DNA of 6,519 nucleotides from assembly GCA_002388885.1 (NCBI GenBank), contig DGNI01000087.1, positions 3,330-9,848 of the forward strand, given 5' to 3'. Made by a program: the position numbers and the translations under genes. Below are positions 1 through 4,894 of this stretch, one piece after another. The notes below the pieces were generated by a model. It was not told where the DNA came from, made no database searches, and worked only from the letters and a program-made list of their open reading frames with translations. The stretch comes from Parvularculaceae bacterium UBA4496. Lineage in GTDB: Bacteria; Pseudomonadota; Alphaproteobacteria; Caulobacterales; Parvularculaceae. Positions within the stretch are counted from its first letter, which is position 1. Each line of letters opens with the position of its first letter.

Positions 1-1001
1 TGCGACGTATGCAGAACGATTGATTTTACCTTGTCGAAGCCGCCGCGCCCTTCGATCTCCTTGCCCATGCGGAAGGCAAGATCGATCAGCGCCTGTGACT
101 GATACTCAGCCGAATGCTCCTTGGTGTAAGTCTCGAGGATCGCACGTTTCGCCTCGCCCTTGCCCGGCAGCGGCACGTGATAGGACGGCTCATACGGGCT
201 CTCACCCTTGTCGCGCGCCGTACGGCCATTGAGAATAAAGGAAATCACGCTGTCTTCGCCTTCATAAATCGGAGACGGCGCGCCCTCGCCCCGCATGCAA
301 CGATCGACGGCTTCAATCGCGAGCTTGCCCGCATAGGCCGGCGCGAATGCTTTCCAGGTCGAAATTTCGCCCTTGCGCGACTGGCGCGTCGTGACAGTCG
401 TGTGCAGGCCCTGCTGCACCGACTGATAGATAACTTCCGTATCGAGACCAAGCAGCGTGCCGACCGCCGCCGACGCAGACGGCCCGATATGGGCGATGTG
501 GTCGATCTTGTGTTCGTGCAGGCAAATCGCTTTGACGAGATTGACCTGAATCTCGTAGCCCGTCGCTATGCCGCGCAGGAGCGCTTTGCCGTCACGTCCG
601 CATTGCTGCGCGACCGCAAGAACCGGCGGAATGTTGTCACCCGGATGCGAATAATCCGCCGCAAGAAACGTATCGTGAAAATCAAGCTCGCGCACCGCCG
701 TGCCGTTCGCCCACGCCGCCCATTCGGCGCAGACCGTATGATCCGCCGGCAATCCAAACATTGTCGCGCCGCCCGAACGCATATGCGCATTCGCCATGGC
801 CCGCGCCGATTTGATAGGGCCGCGGTTGAGCGACGCGATGCCGACCGACGCGTTGTCGATGATCCGGTTGATGATCATGTCCGTCGCTTCGGCATCGACT
901 TCGACCGGATCGGCGGCGACCGCCGCAATCTTCCAGGCGAGCTGGTCTTCGCGTTTCAGATTGTCTTTTGAACGGTGGGCGCGAACGTCATGCGTGATCA
1001 T
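1..1001 (-). CDS. prpD: 2-methylcitrate dehydratase (PrpD), 3' end cut off by the window edge
   Basis: The first 333 residues of an MmgE/PrpD-family protein are visible; family members are usually about 480-500 residues, so roughly the last third lies off the left edge. PrpD dehydrates 2-methylcitrate in the cytoplasmic methylcitrate cycle, which oxidises propionyl-CoA to pyruvate. Matching features are the N-terminal H-x-V-R-x-H-R-S and Q-L-A-W-K segments (residues 4-24), N-R-I-I-D-N (45-50) and the signature [18 protein letters not shown] (106-123), which aligns with the LDFNDTWLAAEWGHPSDN type of E. coli PrpD. The N terminus resembles the actinobacterial PrpD type more than that of E. coli, judged from memory. 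The ATG at 1001 has AAGGA at 1012-1008, six bases upstream. The reading frame is open to the edge. prpB and prpC are not in the window and may lie to the left. The family also holds other dehydratases, but the signature favours PrpD. Confidence 0.88.
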   Translation of the reverse strand, partial: MITHDVRAHRSKDNLKREDQLAWKIAAVAADPVEVDAEATDMIINRIIDNASVGIASLNRGPIKSARAMANAHMRSGGATMFGLPADHTVCAEWAAWANGTAVRELDFHDTFLAADYSHPGDNIPPVLAVAQQCGRDGKALLRGIATGYEIQVNLVKAICLHEHKIDHIAHIGPSASAAVGTLLGLDTEVIYQSVQQGLHTTVTTRQSRKGEISTWKAFAPAYAGKLAIEAVDRCMRGEGAPSPIYEGEDSVISFILNGRTARDKGESPYEPSYHVPLPGKGEAKRAILETYTKEHSAEYQSQALIDLAFRMGKEIEGRGGFDKVKSIVLHTS

Positions 1002-1029
1002 GCGAGGTCCTTTTTAGGATGGCGGAAAG

Positions 1030-1046
1030 GCGGCGAGATCCGCCGC
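1030..1046 (-). other. GC-rich hairpin in the prpD 5' leader
   Basis: GCGGCG (1030-1035) and CGCCGC (1041-1046) form a six-base-pair stem with a five-base loop. Read on the minus strand the stem is followed by TTTCC, a poor U-tract. It lies between the TSUP stop and the prpD start, about 29 bases before the prpD ATG. It could be a weak terminator, a leader structure or a processing barrier; the sequence does not decide. Confidence 0.3.
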
Positions 1047-1096
1047 TGAAACTTGCGCCGCCCTCCTACTCTCCGCTGCGACAGCCTGTCCACTGG

Positions 1097-1117
1097 GGAA
1101 AACGGCGGCAAACCGCC
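1097..1117 (-). terminator. Weak intrinsic-terminator-like hairpin after the TSUP permease gene
   Basis: On the minus strand GGCGG (1117-1113), loop TTTG and CCGCC (1108-1104) are followed by GTTTTCCCC. This begins about 15 bases past the TSUP stop codon, where a terminator is expected. The stem is only five base pairs and the T-run is short, so read-through into prpD is plausible. Confidence 0.35.
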
Positions 1118-1132
1118 TCTGGAAAACTTTTC

Positions 1133-1882
1133 TCAGAAAAACAACAACTTAACTGCCATTGCGGCTAAAGCGAGATAGAAAACCTTTTTGATCAACGCTT
1201 CGCCGCGAGAGACGGTCGAACCGGCGCCGAGCCAGCCGCCAAGGGCGTATCCAAGCCCCAGCGCAATCCCGAGCCCCCACTCAATATCAACCTGAGCCGC
1301 GAACACGGTTAGTGCGACAAGTGAAAAAATCAGCGCCACAAAAACCTTGTGCATATTCGTGCGGACAAGATCGAGGCCCATGACGCGATTAAGAATTGGC
1401 ATCATGATGAAGCCGACGCCGATCTGAATGAACCCGCCCCAGAAGCCCGCGCCGATAAATAGAATATGACCGAGGATCAGGTTCTTCGCCTTGCCGCCGG
1501 CCGGAACGGCTTTCTGTCCGGCCCCGGTCATCATGATGATCAGCACGCCGACCATGATCAGCGCGAGCGTGCGTTCGAACCACACGCCGTCGAGCCTGAC
1601 GCCGACATTCGCCCCGAAAAAAGCGCCGGCCGCAGCGCACGCCGCCAGCGAGGCGCTCAGCTTGAAATCCGAAAACCCTTTGCGGAAAAATCCGGTCACC
1701 GCGGCAATGTTTTGCGCGATGATGCCGATGCGATTGGTGCCGTTCGCCACGGGTCCGGGAAGCCCCAGAAACACCATCACCGGTACAGCGAGAATCGATC
1801 CGCCGCCCGCCATGACATTGATCCATCCTGACGCAACGCCTGCGGCGAACAACAAAGCGGCCTTAACGAAGTCGATTTCCAT
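1133..1882 (-). CDS. TauE/SafE (TSUP, formerly DUF81) family membrane permease
   Basis: This 249-residue, very hydrophobic protein belongs to the TSUP family, whose characterised members export sulfite, sulfoacetate or related organosulfur anions across the inner membrane. The two-repeat build of the family is visible. Repeat one has the glycine motif GGGSI (26-30), a hydrophobic stretch and A-N-G-T-N-R (46-51). Repeat two has GFWGGFIQIGVGF (146-158), then M-M-P-I-L (160-164) and V-R-T-N-M-H-K (173-179). About eight hydrophobic segments can be counted and the length is normal. The ATG at 1882 has no strong Shine-Dalgarno; the gene starts 44 bases after the DUF393 stop, so it is probably read from the same transcript. 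The substrate cannot be deduced. Proximity to cysDN makes a sulfur anion reasonable, but TSUP proteins near other genes have unrelated or unknown substrates. Confidence 0.9.
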   Translation of the reverse strand: MEIDFVKAALLFAAGVASGWINVMAGGGSILAVPVMVFLGLPGPVANGTNRIGIIAQNIAAVTGFFRKGFSDFKLSASLAACAAAGAFFGANVGVRLDGVWFERTLALIMVGVLIIMMTGAGQKAVPAGGKAKNLILGHILFIGAGFWGGFIQIGVGFIMMPILNRVMGLDLVRTNMHKVFVALIFSLVALTVFAAQVDIEWGLGIALGLGYALGGWLGAGSTVSRGEALIKKVFYLALAAMAVKLLFF

Positions 1883-1926
1883 GACGCCGCATTACGCCAG
1901 TTGGCGAGCGCGCGCCAGCGCCGCGT

Positions 1927-2397
1927 TCAAGGCTGTGCAAGGAAGCGGTTACGCGCCTCTGCGTCCGGTACTAGGCATTCATCGTGCGCGCCAAACCAGC
2001 CAATGCGGTTCCGCTGAACGAAGTCATAGATGGCGTTTCCGATGAAATCCGGCACGAGCCCCCCGGCGGCGCCAAGCCATTTCCACGGCGCGGGCATAAG
2101 GCGCGCCGCCTTGCACACGCCCCGCCAGCGCAAAAACGGTATTCCGTCGCTGAGCACCATAAACGTATCGAACGCATCCGCATTGAGGCCGTAATGATGA
2201 TAAATAGCCCGCGGCAAAGCATCCTGAATAACGGCGAATTTCGTTTCGCCTTGTGGGTCGCGCTTCATCATGAACTGCACGCCCGAGGAACATAAGACGC
2301 ACTCGCCGTCGAAGATGATGAGCGGCGAGGCATCGTCGGATGTTGGCACGCTGGCATCTTCTCGATAACTATAGTGCTTAGCGCTCTCCATAATCAT
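1927..2397 (-). CDS. DUF393 (DCC family) thiol-disulfide oxidoreductase-like protein
   Basis: A 156-residue soluble protein of the DUF393/DCC family (predicted thioredoxin-fold thiol-disulfide oxidoreductases, mostly uncharacterised). The family motif D-G-x-C-x-x-C is present as FDGECVLC (29-36), with the Cys pair at 33 and 36 after a short beta strand (PLIIF). The typical C-terminal R-N-R-x-x-W-F-G (129-136) and a further Cys at 141 (HDECLVP) are also there. The start chosen is the ATG at 2397, whose A is also the last base of the desaturase stop (TAATG), implying translational coupling. An ATG at 2391, two codons on, is equally possible. No good Shine-Dalgarno is seen, which fits coupling. 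The frame stays open further upstream to 2562, but that part lies inside the desaturase gene and looks non-coding. A redox role linked to the desaturase is only an inference from the coupling. Confidence 0.87.
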   Translation of the reverse strand: MIMESAKHYSYREDASVPTSDDASPLIIFDGECVLCSSGVQFMMKRDPQGETKFAVIQDALPRAIYHHYGLNADAFDTFMVLSDGIPFLRWRGVCKAARLMPAPWKWLGAAGGLVPDFIGNAIYDFVQRNRIGWFGAHDECLVPDAEARNRFLAQP

Positions 2398-3383
2398 TAA
2401 GCCGCGCTGAATATTCGCCGCCAGAGCATTTTTCGAACCTCGCAAATCTTCCAGCCAGTTCCGTTGTTGAGAAGCCGCACGAGTTCCTTTCGAGCAGGCA
2501 TATTCGCCGGCGTTTTGATGTCGCTGGCGAGTCCAAGCCGCTCTAGCAGAAGGATAAACCACCAGCCCGGATCAGGCTGGCCCGGGAGTAAGCCGATTTT
2601 CGCCGAACCGGGAAATGCGTGGTGATTGTTATGCCAGCTTTCGCCCATGCTGATGAAACCAGCAATCTTGACATCCCTGCCCTGAACGCTGGCGTTCGTA
2701 ACACGCCAGGACATATCGTCATCGGTTTCCCTGTATTCATGATGGGCGAAGTGCCCAACTAGCCAATGCCCGGTAACGCTGACGCAAACACGCAGAGCAA
2801 TGCCCCAAATCACATAACTCCAGCCGCCCATGAAATAGAGCGCCAACGCCAGCGGCACCTGCTGCAGCATCCATGTCCGCTCCATCCAGTGATAGACGTT
2901 GTCGTTACGAAGACGTTCCTCGAGTACGAATAAAGGCGGGCGGTCAAGTTCTATGTCGAAATGCACCTGCCAAATATAATCGGAAAATATCCCTTTTCGA
3001 TGGCAGAGGTAATCATGGCAAACCTTTTGCCGTTGCGCCCAGTCACGCAAATCATGCTGGCGCATCATGCCGAACGGCCCCGCCATACCCACCAGCACAC
3101 CGAGATAGACGAGCAGATACTCAAGCCATAATGGGCAGGAAAAACTATTGTGAATGAGACGTCGATGCATGCCGACGGAATGCCCGGCGCACAGTGTAAC
3201 CGCGGTCAACACTAAGAAAATCAAAAGCGCATCCCAGCTGAATGTCAGCGGCGCGAATAGCAGCGCCGACACCGTCATTAGCGTCATCCAGAGAGATTTT
3301 GCGAGCGCCCACTTTACCCGTCCGGATCCTGAATCTGCCCCTTCAAGACCGACAATTCTTTCCGAGCCTTTAACGAGTGCCAT
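2397..3383 (-). CDS. Membrane fatty-acid desaturase (delta-9/acyl-CoA desaturase-like)
   Basis: A 328-residue integral membrane di-iron desaturase, expected to introduce a double bond into acyl chains at the cytoplasmic side of the membrane. Histidine box 1 is seen in HSVGMHRRLIH (68-78) and box 3 is the canonical HNNHH (251-255). Additional histidines sit at 206, 211, 214 and 215 (GHWLVGHFAHHE), where stearoyl-CoA desaturases have an extra ligand. Box 2 is not the usual H-x-x-H-H: the corresponding region reads RQHDLRDWAQRQ (108-119) followed by CHDYLCH (122-128). I recall this form from a proteobacterial subgroup but cannot verify it here. Hydrophobic segments lie near 30-67, 85-105 and 173-205. 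The ATG at 3383 has a good AAGGGGAG Shine-Dalgarno. The gene follows DUF3429 by 63 bases and overlaps the DCC gene by one base. Regiospecificity and electron donor cannot be read from the sequence. Confidence 0.88.
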   Translation of the reverse strand: MALVKGSERIVGLEGADSGSGRVKWALAKSLWMTLMTVSALLFAPLTFSWDALLIFLVLTAVTLCAGHSVGMHRRLIHNSFSCPLWLEYLLVYLGVLVGMAGPFGMMRQHDLRDWAQRQKVCHDYLCHRKGIFSDYIWQVHFDIELDRPPLFVLEERLRNDNVYHWMERTWMLQQVPLALALYFMGGWSYVIWGIALRVCVSVTGHWLVGHFAHHEYRETDDDMSWRVTNASVQGRDVKIAGFISMGESWHNNHHAFPGSAKIGLLPGQPDPGWWFILLLERLGLASDIKTPANMPARKELVRLLNNGTGWKICEVRKMLWRRIFSAA

Positions 3384-3446
3384 ATCTCTCCCCTTCGTTA
3401 TCCAGTCGGTGATAATTTTTCGGGCCTAGCCATAAATCGCGGTGAC

Positions 3447-3947
3447 TCATTTCATACTGCCTACGATCGCAATGAGAAAAGCGAGCTCGATCAAAACCGT
3501 GAGCGGAAGGCGCACGGCGAGATACCAGTGCGGCGCGCCGGAACCGCGGCGTGTGGCTTTGAGATCGTCGAACAGCAACAGCGCCACCAGCGCCATGATG
3601 ACGGGGAATTTCCAGTAAGCGCCGCCCACAGGCGCAAGCAGCGGCATTGCAAGCACCAGCGGCAGGGCCGCGCCTAACAAAGCGCGCATGGTCGGTCCGC
3701 CATCTTTCATGATGGCGACGCCCCACCTCACGCCGCCGAAAAAGACGATGAGAGCGGCGCCATAAAAGCTCATGGCGTAAGCAGCAACGGCAGCCCGGTC
3801 GGGCTCTTCGGCGACAATGAAAAGCGCGGCGGCGATTAGCGGTGATGCGGCAAGATAGGCAAGCAGTTGCGCCGCACCGGTATTAACTGAGCTTTGCAGC
3901 GGCGTTTGTTTCAGATCATTATCCAGAACAGCTGCATCGTAAGCCAT
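3447..3947 (-). CDS. DUF3429 family small membrane protein
   Basis: A 166-residue hydrophobic protein with about five predicted membrane helices (roughly 28-46, 54-71, 88-106, 112-127 and 146-163). The motif FFGGVRWG (69-76) and the late segment PHWYLAVRLPLT (139-150) match what I know of DUF3429, in which F-L-G-G-V-R-W-G and P-x-W-Y-x-x-L-R-x-x-L-T are the recurring features. No biochemical function is established. The ATG at 3947 is preceded by AAGGAGA with good spacing, and the gene begins 29 bases after the regulator's stop, so it should share the regulator's transcript. Its position between a regulator and a lipid desaturase suggests a membrane-related role, which is inference. Confidence 0.82.
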   Translation of the reverse strand: MAYDAAVLDNDLKQTPLQSSVNTGAAQLLAYLAASPLIAAALFIVAEEPDRAAVAAYAMSFYGAALIVFFGGVRWGVAIMKDGGPTMRALLGAALPLVLAMPLLAPVGGAYWKFPVIMALVALLLFDDLKATRRGSGAPHWYLAVRLPLTVLIELAFLIAIVGSMK

Positions 3948-3976
3948 GGCCCAGTCTCCTTTGTTGCGGGATCAGT

Positions 3977-4546
3977 TCATTCCGCTTTCTTTTTCAGAAA
4001 CGGCTTCAGTAAATCGACCGCCTTCGATCCCATACGGATCAAGGGCAGCAATGTTTCCTTGGGCGTACTTTTAAGCTGGCCATACCAGCCGTCGAGCAGG
4101 TCCATCAGTTCCTTGATGTCGCTCAGGCGCTTGACAGCGGTTTCATTTGTCTGCGGATCATCACGCGCCTCATCAAGACAATGCGCAAGAACCGTTTTCG
4201 CCGGATCAATCTCCCGCGCCTTGCGCATTTCAACGATGCGGAAAACCATTTCCCAGACGTCGCCCTCGGCGATGAAATGATCGCGGCGATCGCCTCGGAT
4301 TGGCTCCCGGCGCACAAGTTCCCAGGTAACGAGGTCTTTGATGGAGTTCGAAACATTGGAGCGCGCCATGTCGAGGTGGTTGGCGATATCTTCCGCATTC
4401 AAGGGCCTGTCGCTGACGAGTAATAACGCGTGAATTTGCGCCACCGAGCGGTTCACGCCCCAGCTCGCCCCCATGTCTCCCCAATGCAGGATGAAGCGTT
4501 CTATGGCCGGGGTCAGCTTGATGGTTTTATCAGTTATTTCTGTCAT
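3977..4546 (-). CDS. GbsR-type (MarR-like) winged-helix transcriptional regulator
   Basis: A 189-residue regulator of the GbsR branch of the MarR superfamily. Its N-terminal region E-R-F-I-L-H-W-G-D-M-G-x-x-W-G (16-30) leads into a winged helix. The HTH is at about 49-72, with A-E-D-I-A-N-H-L-D-M-A-R-S-N-V-S-N-S-I-K as the two core helices. The charged wing follows at about 79-95 (R-R-E-P-I-R-G-D-R-R-D-H-F). The C-terminal half is helical and charged and ends in a lysine-rich tail, a likely dimerisation/effector region. Characterised relatives (Bacillus GbsR, OpcR) control osmoprotectant genes, but none of those genes is visible here, so the name refers to the fold only. It heads an apparent operon with DUF3429, desaturase, DCC and TSUP genes, and it is divergent to cysDN. 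No Shine-Dalgarno precedes the ATG at 4546; a perfect palindrome covers that codon, which suggests autoregulation. Confidence 0.87.
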   Translation of the reverse strand: MTEITDKTIKLTPAIERFILHWGDMGASWGVNRSVAQIHALLLVSDRPLNAEDIANHLDMARSNVSNSIKDLVTWELVRREPIRGDRRDHFIAEGDVWEMVFRIVEMRKAREIDPAKTVLAHCLDEARDDPQTNETAVKRLSDIKELMDLLDGWYGQLKSTPKETLLPLIRMGSKAVDLLKPFLKKKAE

Positions 4547-4555
4547 GACAGAAAT
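4536..4555. promoter_or_regulatory. Perfect 20-base palindrome, probable operator of the GbsR-type regulator
   Basis: ATTTCTGTCATGACAGAAAT is identical on both strands, with no mismatch and no spacer. It is centred between 4545 and 4546, so it contains the regulator's start codon, and it overlaps the proposed -10 box at 4553-4558. Size and symmetry suit a dimeric winged-helix protein of the MarR type. Binding here would block the regulator's own promoter. That it is an operator is inference from position and symmetry. Confidence 0.65.
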
Positions 4556-4581
4556 TTAGGAAATCAACTTTCGTTTGTCAA
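4553..4581 (-). promoter_or_regulatory. Sigma70-type promoter for the regulator-headed operon
   Basis: On the minus strand a consensus -35 box TTGACA (4581-4576) is followed after exactly 17 bases by TAAATT (4558-4553), which matches four of six consensus positions of a -10 box. Transcription would be expected to begin about seven bases further on, at or within a base or two of the A of the regulator's ATG at 4546. The mRNA would then be leaderless, which agrees with the missing Shine-Dalgarno. Confidence 0.6.
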
Positions 4582-4589
4582 ATTCTTAC

Positions 4590-4610
4590 TTGTGGGATTC
4601 TAACCACGCT
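4590..4610. promoter_or_regulatory. Upstream copy of a paired dyad, TTGTGG-N8-CCACGCT
   Basis: The sequence has an inverted repeat GTGG/CCAC with an eight-base spacer, and its flanks (TT before, GCT after) are repeated in a second copy at 4683-4703. All 13 non-spacer bases are identical in the two copies, while the eight-base spacers differ at six positions, the pattern expected of a protein-binding site. It lies between the regulator promoter and cysD. The binding protein is unknown. Confidence 0.5.
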
Positions 4611-4682
4611 TTTAGATATTTTCGCTTGAATGCGCCACGAATGGCATGCATCTAGGCATGAACTCAGACTAGACTTTCAATA

Positions 4683-4703
4683 TTGTGGTACAGTTCCCAC
4701 GCT
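4683..4703. promoter_or_regulatory. Downstream copy of the paired dyad, abutting the cysD ribosome binding site
   Basis: This is the second TTGTGG-N8-CCACGCT element, starting 93 bases after the first (close to nine DNA turns, so likely on the same helix face). It ends directly before the GGAG Shine-Dalgarno of cysD. Binding could hinder transcript elongation or initiation; in RNA the GUGG/CCAC arms could also pair in a short hairpin next to the ribosome site. No convincing cysD promoter was found between the two copies: possible -10-like hexamers (TAGACT at 4670-4675, TAGATA at 4613-4618) have poor -35 partners. Confidence 0.5.
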
Positions 4704-4707
4704 GGAG
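4704..4707 (+). promoter_or_regulatory. Shine-Dalgarno GGAG that sets the cysD start
   Basis: GGAG lies seven bases before the ATG at 4715, an ideal spacing. It supports 4715 rather than the in-frame GTG at 4685 or the internal ATG at 4970. It therefore supports translation of the extra N-terminal module as part of CysD. Confidence 0.75.
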
Positions 4708-4714
4708 TCCGTTT

Positions 4715-4894
4715 ATGTCCGATTTGGACCAGTTACTTCTCAAGGCGGAGACATACGCCGAAAGCGCAGGGCTTTCCGTTTCCACCGTTTCCCGAAAGCT
4801 ATTCAACGACGGAAAGACTATTGCGCGGCTTAAATCAGGCGGCCAGTGCACGCTGAAGACACTTGAAACGGCGCAGTCCCGGTTGGCTGAGCTG
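4715..4894 (+). other. HTH-like module at the N terminus of CysD (residues 1-60)
   Basis: The module resembles short stand-alone proteins I associate with alphaproteobacteria that carry the pattern L-S-x-S-T-x-x-R-K-x-x-N-D-G-K-x-x-x-R-L-x-x-G-G-x-x-T-L-x-T-L-E. Its layout is close to XRE/Cro-type domains: helix 1 at 3-17, helix 2 at 21-30, a probable recognition helix at about 33-41 (basic: K34, R38, K40) and a closing helix at 46-60. The fold is inferred from the pattern, and DNA binding is unproven. It could instead be a protein-protein adaptor. Confidence 0.6.

Noticed and set aside
114..971. A 285-codon plus-strand ORF
   Set aside because: It is the antisense shadow of prpD: its product is arginine-rich with no recognisable domain, while the minus-strand frame gives a clear PrpD.
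1002..1132. Riboswitch (cobalamin- or glycine-type) in the prpD leader
   Set aside because: Fragments such as CCACTGG and GGAGAG are present, but the conserved cores of these aptamers are not.
1491..2045. A 184-codon plus-strand ORF over the TSUP gene and the end of the DCC gene
   Set aside because: Low-complexity Ala/Pro/Arg product spanning two well-supported genes on the other strand; an antisense artefact of GC-rich DNA.
2398..2562. Upstream extension of the DCC frame to an ATG at 2562
   Set aside because: The extra 55 residues lie inside the desaturase coding sequence and show no domain; the TAATG start at 2397 fits the DCC family better.
4626..4654. cysD promoter using TTGAAT at 4626-4631
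   Set aside because: No acceptable -10 box at 16-18 bases spacing (the sequence there reads around GCATCTA), so I did not annotate it.
4643..4660. Direct repeat GGCATG at 4643-4648 and 4655-4660
   Set aside because: Six-base repeats are common by chance and there is no supporting symmetry; it is weaker than the neighbouring dyads.
4685..4714. GTG start at 4685 for cysD
   Set aside because: It has no Shine-Dalgarno and lies within the second dyad, whereas the ATG at 4715 has GGAG seven bases upstream.
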